Assembly: GCA_963847615.1 (NCBI GenBank)
Contig: CAWKAN010000021.1
Coordinates: forward strand, 129,465 to 193,464
Source of the DNA: Palsa-883 sp963847615
GTDB taxonomy: Bacteria; Pseudomonadota; Alphaproteobacteria; Acetobacterales; Acetobacteraceae
Length of the DNA stretch: 64,000 bases
Direction of reading: 5' to 3'
How positions within the stretch are numbered: the first letter of the stretch is position 1; each line of letters opens with the position of its first letter. The notes beneath the pieces were generated by a model, which saw nothing but the letters and a program-made list of their open reading frames with translations, ran no database searches and was not told where the DNA came from. This document shows, piece after piece, positions 34,821-43,755 of this stretch. The position numbers and the translations under genes are program-made.

Positions 34821-36435
34821 GGCGCGATCAACCAAGCATGCCCGCGCCTGCGGCTCGTTCGCGATCAGCGCGAGCAGCGTCTCCAGCCGGTCCGCCTCCG
34901 CCGCCGGCTTGTCCGCCCGGATCCGCGCGATCCGCGGAAACCGCAGCGCCACGCCGGATTTGTGCCGGCTCGAGTGCTGCGCCGCGTCGAACGCCACCTC
35001 CAGCACCATCGCCTTCTCCACCTCCCGCACCGGGCCGAACCGCGCGATGGTATGGGTACGAATCCAGCGGTCGAGGAACGCCAACTCCTGGTCGGTGAAG
35101 CCGGAATACGCCTTGCCGATCGGCACCAGCTCGCCCGCGCGCCACAGCCCGAACGTGTAGTCGGAATAGTACGAGCTGTGCTCGCCGTGGCCGCGCTGCG
35201 CATACATCAGCACGGCATCGACGGTCTGCGGATCGCGCTTCCACTTCCACCACAGCCCCTTCACCCGCCCGGGCACATAGGCGCTGTCGCCGCGCTTCAG
35301 CATCAGCCCCTCGACTCGCCGCCTCGCGCGCCGCGGCGCGCCGCCGCGCCAGCTCGTCGAACCCGGCGAAACCGATCATCGCCGACAGGTCGGTGCGCGC
35401 CGGCGCCACCCGCGCGTGCCAGGCTTCCAGCCGCGCGCGGCGCGCATCGAAGGGCAGGGCGCGCAGGTCCTCGTCACCCTCGAACAGCATGTCGTAAAGC
35501 CGCACGCCGACCGGATACGCCGCCATCAGCTTCGCGCTGACCGTCTTGCGATTGAGCCGCTGCTGCAGCTCGGCGAACGGCCCCACGCGCGGCCCCTCCG
35601 GCCCGTCGCGCATCACCAGCAGCTCGCCGTCCAGCACCGCGCCGAAATTCATCGCCGCGACGATCTCCGGGAACGCCGCCGAAATGTCCTCGGCGCCGCG
35701 CGAATACAGCCGCCGTCCGCCCGGGGTGGCGACGAGCTGCACGCGGATGCCGTCCCACTTCCACTCGGCGCGCCACGCGGCGGGATCGAGTGCGGCCAGA
35801 TCGGCGTCTTCCAGCGGATGCGCCAGCATCAGCGGGCGGAACACCGGGGCGTTGGCCGGATCGGGCCGCGGCGCCCGCCCCTCCAGCCAGGCGAACAGCG
35901 CCAGATAGGGCGGCGTCAGCCCGTGCCAGACCTCCTCCACGGCGTCGGCGTCGATTTTGCCGATCTCGCCCAGCGCGACCTTCGCCAGCCGGGCCGACAC
36001 GCCGACGCGCAGCCCGCCGGTGATCAGCTTCAGCAGCGCCAGCCGCACCGAGGCGTCGCAGGCGTCCAGCCACAAGGCGACCAGATCCGCCAACACCGCC
36101 TTGGGCGCCGCCTCCAGCGCCGCGACCACCTCGGCCAGCCGCGGCGGCGGCGCGTCGGTCGGCGCGGCCGGCCACATCAGCGCCACCGTCTCGGCCAGGT
36201 CGCCGACATAGGCGTAGGACAGCGCGAACAGCGTCGGGTCGGTGCGCGCCGCAGCCAGCGCGCGGATCAGCCCGGGCTTGGCCGTGCTCAGGCGCAGCGC
36301 GCCGGTGATCGCCGCCAGGCCGATGCCGCGGTCCGGATCGGGCTGGGTCAGGAAGTAGCGCCGCAGCAGCGCGATCTTGGCGCTGCGCGAGGGCGTGAAG
36401 ACCAGCCGCTCCAGCAGCTCGGCGAACGCGATCAA
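34797..36435 (-). pseudogene. ATP-dependent DNA ligase (PP_1105-type), single-base frameshift
   Basis: This family seals nicks using ATP and usually travels with a ligase-associated helicase and nuclease. The N-terminal helical domain is followed by the adenylation site EWKWDGIR (motif I KxDG), LDGELLV and the OB-domain. At about 35316 one surplus A interrupts the frame: RRAAAREA in frame one, then EGLMLKRGDSAYVPGRVKGL in the next, with WWKWKRDPQTVD (motif V). Both halves are intact otherwise. The last residues (RAIPVYCIL) lie in the AT-rich stretch and may be an altered end. No helicase partner is adjacent. Confidence 0.88.
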
Positions 36436-36459
36436 GCCGCCCTGCCTTCCGACGCCCGG

Positions 36460-37425
36460 TCAGACGATCTGGTTGCTCAACATCGTCTCGCCCCGCCCCA
36501 GCCGGTCGAGATTCTCCAGCAGGATGTCCAACACGTTGTCCTCATAGCGCCGCGTCTCGCCGGCGGTGTGCGGCGTGACGACCACGTTCGCCATCGCCCA
36601 CAGCGGCGAGCCCGGCGCCAGCGGTTCCTCGACCGTGGTGTCCAGCGCCGCCGCGCTCAGCCGCCCCGCCTCCAGCGCCGCGATCAGCGCCGGCTCATCG
36701 ACGCAGCGGCCGCGCGCGACATTGACCAGCGCGGCCGAGGGCTTCAGCAGCGCCAACGTCGCGGGGTTGATCAGCCGCTCGGTCTGCGGTGTCAGCGGGC
36801 AGGTCAGGGCGACGACATCCGCCTGCGCCAGCAGGGCGTTCAACGCGCCCATGCCGTGCACCTCATCGGCATCGCCGCCGGCGGCCGGATCGCGCCGCGT
36901 CGCCAGCACCCGCATGTCGAACGCCCTGGCCAACTGCGCCAGCCGATTGCCGATGCGCCCCAGCCCGACGATCAGCAGCGTCTTACCGCCCAGCTCGTCC
37001 TCGCGCCGCGCCAGCTCGCCGATCATGCCGCGCCAGACCCGCTGCGCCTGGTTGTCGCGCGCCTCCGGCAGGCGCCGCGCCAGCGCCAGGATCAGCGCCA
37101 TCGCGTGCTCGGCCACGGCGCGCGCGTTGACGCCCTGCGCGCTGGCCAGGCGGATGCCCGCCGCGGCCAGCGCCACCTTGTCGTACTGGTCGACGCCGGC
37201 ACTGATCGACTGCACGAGGCGCAGCTTCGGCGCGCGCGGGATCAGGTCGTTGCGCCACAGGCCCGAACACAGCAGCACGTCGGCCTCGGCGATGCGCGCG
37301 TCGAGGTCGTCGCGGTTGCGCACCTCGATGCTGGCGATGCCGGTGTTGCGCAGCGCGAAGCGTTCCTGCATGCGGTAGGCAACGTGCGCGAACAGGATGG
37401 TCAGGCGGTCCTTGGGCGGCAGCAT
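36460..37425 (-). CDS. D-2-hydroxyacid dehydrogenase (NAD-dependent)
   Basis: The 321-residue enzyme belongs to the D-isomer-specific 2-hydroxyacid dehydrogenases. It has the NAD motif LLIVGLGRIGNRLAQLA, the substrate-site VNARAVAEHAMALIL, VNVARGRCVDEPAL with the catalytic Arg, DTTVEEPL with the Glu, and VVVTPHTAGETRRY with the catalytic His. The substrate is unknown (glyoxylate, hydroxypyruvate or phosphoglycerate-like). It lies 24 bp before the ligase on the same strand. Confidence 0.93.
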   Translation of the reverse strand: MLPPKDRLTILFAHVAYRMQERFALRNTGIASIEVRNRDDLDARIAEADVLLCSGLWRNDLIPRAPKLRLVQSISAGVDQYDKVALAAAGIRLASAQGVNARAVAEHAMALILALARRLPEARDNQAQRVWRGMIGELARREDELGGKTLLIVGLGRIGNRLAQLARAFDMRVLATRRDPAAGGDADEVHGMGALNALLAQADVVALTCPLTPQTERLINPATLALLKPSAALVNVARGRCVDEPALIAALEAGRLSAAALDTTVEEPLAPGSPLWAMANVVVTPHTAGETRRYEDNVLDILLENLDRLGRGETMLSNQIV

Positions 37426-37532
37426 GGGGTGCCTCGTGTTGGGGGCGGCGGTGCGGCGGCGGATGCGCCAGTGTGGGCCTTGTGGCGGGTGGCTCTCAAG
37501 CCCGGTGCGGGAGCGAGGTGCGGGAGGGGCGA

Positions 37533-38117
37533 ATGAGCGGGACAGACGACGGCAGGCCGCGCTGCGCGTGGGCGGCGGCGACGCCGGCGATGCTGGCGTA
37601 TCACGACACCGAATGGGGCGTGCCGCTGCACGACGACTGCGCCTTGTTCGAGCTGCTGACGCTGGAGGGGGCGCAGGCCGGCCTGTCCTGGCGCACCATC
37701 CTGGACCGCCGCGCCGCCTATCGCGATGCGTTTCACGGCTTCGAGATTGCGCGTGTGGCGCGGATGGGCGATGCGGCGCTGGAACAGCTGCTGACGGGTT
37801 CGGGCGTGGTGCGCAACCGCCTGAAAGTGTTCTCGGTGCGCGACAATGCGCGGGCGGCGCTGGCGGCGATTGAAGAGGTCGGCAGCCTTGATGCCTTCCT
37901 GTGGGAGTTCGTGGCGGGGCGGCCGATCGTCAATTGCTGGACCCGCGCCGAGCAGGTGCCGGCGCGCACCGCATTGTCCGACCGCATGAGCAAGGCGCTG
38001 AAGCAACGCGGCTTCCGGTTCGTCGGCTCGACGATTTGTTACGCGTTCATGCAGGCGTCGGGCATGGTGGATGACCACCTGACGACCTGCTGGTGCCGCC
38101 AGCGGCATGGCGGGTGA
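37533..38117 (+). CDS. tag: DNA-3-methyladenine glycosylase I
   Basis: Tag excises 3-methyladenine from alkylated DNA in base excision repair. The 194-residue protein has CAWAAATPAMLAYHDTEWGV with the zinc Cys, then LFELLTLEGAQAGLSW with the catalytic Glu, SKALKQRGFRFVGSTICYAF and the C-terminal zinc ligands in DDHLTTCWC. The start at 37533 follows GGGAGGGGC. It diverges from the dehydrogenase gene with a 107-bp gap. Confidence 0.95.
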   Translation: MSGTDDGRPRCAWAAATPAMLAYHDTEWGVPLHDDCALFELLTLEGAQAGLSWRTILDRRAAYRDAFHGFEIARVARMGDAALEQLLTGSGVVRNRLKVFSVRDNARAALAAIEEVGSLDAFLWEFVAGRPIVNCWTRAEQVPARTALSDRMSKALKQRGFRFVGSTICYAFMQASGMVDDHLTTCWCRQRHGG

Positions 38118-38385
38118 GGGGAGGGGCCGCGCGCGGCGGACTGTGCCAATTCGGCTGCGCCACGTTCGCGCCGGCCGCGGTTCGCCCTGTCGCGCCGGTT
38201 GCCCGGTGCGGGACCGGCGGGTTGCCGTCTGTCGCAAATCCCCTGGGCCGCAAATTCCCTGGGTCGCAAGTCCCTCCGGTCGCATGCCGCCCCGGTTTGA
38301 CCGGCCTCGCACCATCTCAGCGGTAACCATTTGGCAAGAATTCGCTCGATAGAACAGGCCCGCCCGAGAGCATTGGAGCGAGACC

Positions 38386-39234
38386 GTGATCGGTGCGGGT
38401 TCAGGCGTGATCCAGATTCGCCACATCTCCGGGCTCATGATCGTGGCCGTGGTGGCAGTGGCGTCACGCCTGGCGTGCTTGCAGGGCGATGTGGCAATCG
38501 TGCGGAATTGCGGCGTTCTGATCTTCGATGCCGCCTTCATCCTGCCGCTTGTTGTGGCGTCATGCCGCAGGGCCCGCGCGCATCGACGCACGCTCGGCAG
38601 TCCAGGGTTTTCCAGATCCGACAGTGCCGTGCCGGGCCAGGTCCGGGTGACCAGTTTGCAGACGATCGCACTGCTCTCGGCCGCGGCTTTCGGGATTTGT
38701 TACGCGATGTCGCCGACGGTCTTCGCCCAGCCAGGGCTGCATGCGCTCCCCGGGATCACGGATCCGCTGTGTCGTTGGATCCCCGGCATTGCCAGGATCG
38801 AACACCGGCTGGTGGCGGCCGGCCGGCCGAACGAGGCGCTCCTGACCGGCTTCACCCTGGCAATGCTCTGGCTTGTGGTCGGGTTGTTTCTGCTCGGCGG
38901 GTTCCTCACCCGCTGGTCCGGGATGACGCCGGAGCGGGCACGCTGGATCCGCGCCTCCCACCGTGCCCGGTTCTGTGGCCAGGAGGTGGTCCGCAAGGTG
39001 ATCGACCGCGGCATCGTCGTGATGTTCGTCTGGAACCTGCCGCTGGACCACGCCGCAGATGCCGATCTGGGCACGGCGTTTGCGACCACGTTCGAGCGGC
39101 TGGATATTCTCCTGACCGGGTTCCGCGGTGGGCTGCTGATGTTTCTGTGCCTGGTTCTGCTGGAATGGGTCTACGTAGAGCTTCAGGCCGGTACCTGGCG
39201 GTTTGGTTTCGCCGGGCGGCACCATCGCGCCTGA
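38386..39234 (+). CDS. Unrecognised polytopic membrane protein
   Basis: The 282-residue product has about five hydrophobic segments (for example GLMIVAVVAVASRLA, TIALLSAAAFGICYAM, LAMLWLVVGLFLLGGFL and GLLMFLCLVLLEWVYVEL). I recognise no family. The start GTG at 38386 follows GGAG eight bases earlier. It stands alone between tag and an empty stretch; codon use is like its neighbours. Confidence 0.65.
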   Translation: MIGAGSGVIQIRHISGLMIVAVVAVASRLACLQGDVAIVRNCGVLIFDAAFILPLVVASCRRARAHRRTLGSPGFSRSDSAVPGQVRVTSLQTIALLSAAAFGICYAMSPTVFAQPGLHALPGITDPLCRWIPGIARIEHRLVAAGRPNEALLTGFTLAMLWLVVGLFLLGGFLTRWSGMTPERARWIRASHRARFCGQEVVRKVIDRGIVVMFVWNLPLDHAADADLGTAFATTFERLDILLTGFRGGLLMFLCLVLLEWVYVELQAGTWRFGFAGRHHRA

Positions 39235-39562
39235 AGGAAACCTCGCCACCGCGCGGGTAAGACAAGCCGGGGGGCGATCATCCGGATCGGGTTTCGGTTC
39301 AGTGCGCGTCCCTGGCTGCTGCGGCGACACCAGCGGCGGACCGGTCGGACCAGGCCGCAACAATCGGCTGAATATATCGGCCAGGCAACGTTGTTGCCGT
39401 CATTGTCACCCTGTCGCGCGCGTTGGCCTGGTCCTTGTCGCCAAAGCGCTTTCGCGCCTGGCGCAGGCAGGCTGTATTGGCGGCGGCGCGCAAACCCCCA
39501 AGGTCGATTGCGGCACGACAATGCCCTTCGCCATCGTCCAGCGACAGCGTGAGAAACGCGGG
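39235..39562. other. Intergenic between convergent genes, nothing seen
   Basis: The membrane-protein gene and the TPR-SPOR gene converge here. I see no gene, clear terminator hairpin with T-run, or repeat of the H, P, Q or R type. Confidence 0.4.
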
Positions 39563-41260
39563 CTAGAGGTTTTTGCCTGACCAGCAGCGCAGGCCCGCTG
39601 CTTTCACCCGACCGCACAGCTCATTCGCCTCGGCGACGTCCGCGAAACTGAATGTGCGAATTCGCCAATAGGTCCTCCCATGCACCTCGGCGCGCAGGAT
39701 CGTTGGCTCGCGGCCACCCAGAAACGGCGAGAGCCGGTCTTGCAGGCGATGCCATTCGCGCATCGCCCCCGGTTGCGAGATCAACGCCCCGAGTTGGACG
39801 AAGGCGCCACCGTCCACCGTTCCGCGGTCCCTTGTCGCGACGGCTTCCGGCGTCGTCGGTTGCGAAACAGCGGCCTGCTTCGGCACCCGAGGCGCGGCGG
39901 CAGCCGGCGGCGTGACATGGGTGTCGAGCGACGCGATCGACTCTGGCTGGGCAGCCAAAGCGGTCGCCAACCGGCTGGAGGCCCTGACCATCGGCCTTGT
40001 CGGCACCGGCGGGACGACGTCGGGCGCCGATGCGATCGCGGGCAGGGCCGAAGCCACGGATGGAGCCGATGGCACGGACGCGGCCGATGGCGTCACATGG
40101 ACGTCGCGCGCTGGCGCCGTCGACTCTGGCGGGGCCGGCAAAGCGGTCGGCACGCCGCTAGAGGTCCTGACAATCGGCGTTACTGCCACCGGTGGCGCGA
40201 CGTCGGGCACCGATGCGATCGCGGGCAGGTCGGTTCCGGTGACTTGTGTGCGCGGTGCTGGGTCGGCGATCGGGGTCTGGACGCTTGCCAGGGCCTCCGG
40301 GACCAGTGCCTCCGGAATGGTGCGCGGTGCACGGCTTAGGTCGGGCAGGCTGCCTGACGGTTCGCCGTTCGCCAGGGACGCGGTCGCCGGCCCCCCGACC
40401 GGAGCGCGGTCGTCCGGCGTGGCAGCGATCCGCGACGGCGCTGGCCCCGGCGCGGGAGGGATGTCTTCATCTGCAAACGCCGGATCTGCAAACGCCGGAT
40501 CCTGCGACGGCTGGCCCAGGGTGCCCTCGAGCCTCTGCCGTGCCCACGGTCCGTCCCCCGCCAGGGTCAACCCGGCAAGCAGTTCCTGTCGCCACGCCTG
40601 CGTCGCGCCGGGAACCGCGGCGACTTCGCGCAGCAACCCCGCGGCTTCCGCGCTGTGGCCGGACAGTGCCAGGGACATGCCCAGGTTGATCTGCACGTCC
40701 ACGCTGCCCGGCGCGACGGCCAGGGCGCGGCGGTACGCATCCTGCGCCGCGGCGTTGTGCCCTTGCAGGTCGCGCACGACACCAAGATTGTTCAGCGCAA
40801 CCACATTGTCGGGTTCGCGGGCCAGGGCGCGCAGGAACGCGGCTTCGGCGGCGCCCGGGTCCGAGCCCGCCAGTGTCCGCCCGAGGCCCACCTGAGCCGC
40901 GGCCGCGGTCGGGTCGATGGCCACGGCGGAACGATAGGCCACCCGAGCCAGGTCTCGCCGGCCCAGCGCATAGAGCGCATCGCCGCGCGCGATCAGGGCC
41001 GGCGCATTCTTCGGGTCTCTCGCAAGGACGAGGTCAGCGACCCGCAGCGCCAATTCGGGAGCTCCCGAGGCCAGTGCGGCGTCGGCCACCCGCAGCGTGG
41101 CGTGCGCTGGGGTATTCTCCGATAGAGGTGCAACAGAGCAGGCGCCCAGCATGCCGGCCATGGCAAACGCCACGGCAACGGCGGCAGGGCGCCACGCGCG
41201 CCCGCGTCGCCTGGGTTCAGCCCCGAAGCTGCCCAACTGCGGTGGCGCGTTCAGCCCCAT
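39563..41260 (-). CDS. TadD-like TPR lipoprotein with C-terminal SPOR domain
   Basis: The 565-residue protein has a signal peptide with lipobox LGAC, then about five TPR units (roughly residues 50-215, with ALNNLGVVRDLQGHNAAAQD), the TadD-type outer-membrane lipoprotein arrangement. A long Pro/Ala/Ser/Val linker with imperfect repeats (residues about 240-480) leads to a SPOR domain (FVQLGALISQPGAMREWHRL, then RTYWRIRTFSFADVAEAN). SPOR domains bind denuded peptidoglycan. ATG at 41260 follows GGGGAAG seven bases upstream; an upstream GTG at 41275 is less likely. It lies 6 kb from tadD of the Tad operon. Confidence 0.85.
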   Translation of the reverse strand: MGLNAPPQLGSFGAEPRRRGRAWRPAAVAVAFAMAGMLGACSVAPLSENTPAHATLRVADAALASGAPELALRVADLVLARDPKNAPALIARGDALYALGRRDLARVAYRSAVAIDPTAAAAQVGLGRTLAGSDPGAAEAAFLRALAREPDNVVALNNLGVVRDLQGHNAAAQDAYRRALAVAPGSVDVQINLGMSLALSGHSAEAAGLLREVAAVPGATQAWRQELLAGLTLAGDGPWARQRLEGTLGQPSQDPAFADPAFADEDIPPAPGPAPSRIAATPDDRAPVGGPATASLANGEPSGSLPDLSRAPRTIPEALVPEALASVQTPIADPAPRTQVTGTDLPAIASVPDVAPPVAVTPIVRTSSGVPTALPAPPESTAPARDVHVTPSAASVPSAPSVASALPAIASAPDVVPPVPTRPMVRASSRLATALAAQPESIASLDTHVTPPAAAAPRVPKQAAVSQPTTPEAVATRDRGTVDGGAFVQLGALISQPGAMREWHRLQDRLSPFLGGREPTILRAEVHGRTYWRIRTFSFADVAEANELCGRVKAAGLRCWSGKNL

Positions 41261-41808
41261 CGGTATCTTCCCCACTGCCCGAATCGCTCATATCGCGAAG
41301 CATAGCCGGCTGAGACTACTGCTTGTATCGGCCCAGGTGAACCGCCAATCCGCTTTGGCGTGAACCTTGTTGCCGCTGTGTCCCGGCAGGCGTCGGCTTC
41401 CGCGATCAAGGGCTGCTTGCCAGGGACGCGCATGGGGGTGCCCTTGGGGTGGCCGGCCGGGCGCCGCACCGGGGCTCATCCAGCCGCCCGACGGCGAAGC
41501 CAAGGGGCAAACCTTCGGGCACTGGTATCGGTCTTGATTGGGCGCGCGGCCGCCCCTCAACTCCCCCGGGCAACCCCGCGCGCGATACCGGCGGCCCAAA
41601 ATCATCGAACAGTCATCATTTTTGGCCGCTCGTATCAGGCGCCACCCCACCGCGTCCGGGTTCGGCGATATGCGGCCCATTGCCGAGCCTGGGCGGGTCA
41701 TACCGGCGCAAGATCGACACCAGCAGCCCGCCATAAACCGATGGGTCAGGATGTTGGGCCGCTGGCATCGCCGCAGCCTGGGGAAGATCGCGAAAATACA
41801 GGAACCGT
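41261..41808. other. Divergent intergenic region
   Basis: This stretch lies between the TPR-SPOR gene and the ClpP-like gene, which diverge. Minus-strand frames here (such as 41288-41992) have no family pattern. The right part is moderately AT-rich and leads into the promoter at 41809. Confidence 0.4.
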
Positions 41809-41837
41809 TTTGCAGCGGATCGGCGGGCTGGTATAAA
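41809..41837 (+). promoter_or_regulatory. Putative sigma-70 promoter for the ClpP-like gene
   Basis: TTTGCA (41809-41814) and TATAAA (41832-41837) are separated by 17 bases, a good match to a housekeeping promoter. A transcript would begin near 41844, about 57 bases before the chosen ATG. Confidence 0.5.
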
Positions 41838-41900
41838 TTGACCATTATTCCCACGGTGGAAGATTCTCGTTTGCCAGGATCGCCGAAATCGGCCCGCGCC

Positions 41901-42947
41901 ATGCTGTCCTGCTGCGGGATGCTGAGCCTCCTGGTGCAGCTGGTCGGCGGCCACGCAGCGTCCGCGGCCTTGCCGACCACCGAGTTCGACATTCCCTACC
42001 AGTTGCGCGTGCTGTCCGACGGCACCGTCCTGGAGTTGTCCGGCAGTTTCTCCTGGGCGTTGCCGCAGAACGTTCAGGCAGTCCTCGCCGCGGCGCCGCA
42101 TGTGCGCGTCGTGCGTCTGGAAAGCCCCGGCGGCCATCTGCAGCCCGCCATGGAGGTTGCGGACATCATCCGCCAGCGTGGGCTCGACACCTATGTCGGC
42201 CGGTTCTGTGCCTCCGCCTGCACGATCGCGTTCCTCGGCGGACGGCAGCGATGGCTCGGGCCGGACGCCAGGCTCGGCTTTCACCAGGCCTACGCGCCGG
42301 GGTTTCCGTCCGAACAGGCCAACGCCCTGCTGCAGACTGCCTATGCGAAGTTTGCCGTGCCGTCGGGCTTCGTCGCCCGCGTGCTGCGCACGCCCCCCGC
42401 GGACGTCTGGTACCCGACGCAGGACGAGTTGCGCGCCATCCACTTCACGACGGGCACCCCGCCAGCGGCGGCGCTCGCCCTCGGCAACAGCCGCTTGATC
42501 CGGCTGGGTGACATCACGCGGCTGTTGCGGGCGGCGCCGGATGACGCCGTGGTCCAGTTCGCCACGGCGTTGTCCGATCTGGTCGCACGGCTGCAGGACG
42601 CCAACCCGGAAGCCTGCTGGGCCTTCGCGCATGAAGGCCCGGACGAACCGCGGGACGCCTTGCCGCAGACCATGCTCGATTCCGTCGCGGCGGTCCGCCA
42701 ACGTCTCGCGGCGGCGGCGAACACCCCCCAGGTCCAGCCACCCACTGCGGAGCAGCGCAAGAAGGCGACGGCGGATCTGGTGGCCGCCATGCGGGCGAAG
42801 GGAGAAACCGCCGCCCTCGCGGGCCTGTGGACCGGCGCCGATCACGCGGCGTTCTGCCCGTCGCTGCACGAACTGCTGCAAGCGGCGCTGGCCTTGCCCG
42901 AGCCGCGCCGGGTGCCGGTGTTGCGCGCCGTGCTGTCGGGCGGGTGA
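41901..42947 (+). CDS. Periplasmic ClpP-like (COG3904) protein
   Basis: The 348-residue exported protein begins with a signal-like stretch (MLSLLVQLVGGHAASA). The body has the crotonase/ClpP-like segment VRLESPGGHLQPAMEVADII, then YVGRFCASACTIAFLGGRQR with the presumed nucleophile Ser in CASAC, and LGFHQAY. COG3904 proteins are predicted periplasmic proteases of unknown substrate. A second half of about 150 residues rich in Ala/Gln has no recognised domain. ATG at 41901 is chosen; TTG at 41871 would add a basic N-terminus. It overlaps the next gene by four bases (GTGA). Confidence 0.85.
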   Translation: MLSCCGMLSLLVQLVGGHAASAALPTTEFDIPYQLRVLSDGTVLELSGSFSWALPQNVQAVLAAAPHVRVVRLESPGGHLQPAMEVADIIRQRGLDTYVGRFCASACTIAFLGGRQRWLGPDARLGFHQAYAPGFPSEQANALLQTAYAKFAVPSGFVARVLRTPPADVWYPTQDELRAIHFTTGTPPAAALALGNSRLIRLGDITRLLRAAPDDAVVQFATALSDLVARLQDANPEACWAFAHEGPDEPRDALPQTMLDSVAAVRQRLAAAANTPQVQPPTAEQRKKATADLVAAMRAKGETAALAGLWTGADHAAFCPSLHELLQAALALPEPRRVPVLRAVLSGG

Positions 42948-43744
42948 CGGGCGTGGCGCAGCCCCGACGATTGGCGGCAGCTTTGGCAGCCTGTCTGGCG
43001 TTGGTCGCGCCGGCCTGGGCCGCCGAGGGGTGGGATGATCCGCGCCACGCCTGCGACCGCGCCGCGGTCCAGGCCGAGGCGGAGTGGCACCTGCCGGCGG
43101 GCCTGCTGTCCGCCATCGGCGTCGTCGAAAGCGGTCGTGGCGGCCTGGGCGGCACACTGCCGGTCGCCTGGCCCTGGAGTATCAACGCTGACGGACGCGG
43201 TGCCTTCCTGTCCAGCAAGGCAGCCGCGATTGCCGCCGTGCACGCCTTGTACGCTGCCGGCCGGCAGGTGATCCACGTCGGCTGCTTCCAGGTTGACCTA
43301 TTCTACCATCCCGATGCTTTCGCCACGCTCGAGGCGGCGTTCGATCCGCACGCCAATGCCCAGGCGGCGGCGCGCATCCTGGCGCTCGCCCGCCTGGGTG
43401 TCGGCTCCTGGGACACGGCAATTGCGCTCTACCACTCCGCCTCGCCGCTGCGTGGCGCGGCGTATTTGCGCCAGGTCCAGGCGGTATGGCCGTGGGCGCG
43501 CAGGCGGGGCATGGCGGCCGACGCCGTCTATGCGGTTCTGCTCTCGCCGGCAGCGCGCCAGGTCCGGGTGATCACTGCCGCCGATGCCCCGGTGCAGCCG
43601 GCCGCCGGCTTGCCACGGGTCCTCGGACCCGAGGCGTCGATGTCGGTGCTGCAATGGAGTGCCACGCCGCAGCGCGACCTGCCGGTTGTGCTGATGCCGG
43701 CCGGCGTGGCCCCACGCGCAGCTGTACATCGCCTGCCGAACTAG
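42944..43744 (+). CDS. Lytic transglycosylase (SLT-like)
   Basis: The 266-residue exported enzyme has a signal peptide (LAAALAACLALVAPAWAAE) and an SLT-type lysozyme fold: EAEWHLPAGLLSAIGVVESG with the catalytic Glu in VVES, INADGRGAFL, the segment HVGCFQVDLFYHP in place of the usual GxxQIN, and a helical end with ALYHSASPLRGAAYLRQV. Such enzymes cut glycan strands and often open peptidoglycan for secretion and pilus machines. GTG at 42944 overlaps the stop of the ClpP-like gene, indicating coupling; 43756 follows 11 bases after its stop. Confidence 0.88.
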   Translation: MTGVAQPRRLAAALAACLALVAPAWAAEGWDDPRHACDRAAVQAEAEWHLPAGLLSAIGVVESGRGGLGGTLPVAWPWSINADGRGAFLSSKAAAIAAVHALYAAGRQVIHVGCFQVDLFYHPDAFATLEAAFDPHANAQAAARILALARLGVGSWDTAIALYHSASPLRGAAYLRQVQAVWPWARRRGMAADAVYAVLLSPAARQVRVITAADAPVQPAAGLPRVLGPEASMSVLQWSATPQRDLPVVLMPAGVAPRAAVHRLPN

Positions 43745-43755
43745 CGGAGCGACAA

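Noticed and set aside
39652..40895. Plus-strand frames of 87-327 codons
   Set aside because: They are shadows of the TPR-SPOR gene's repetitive linker.
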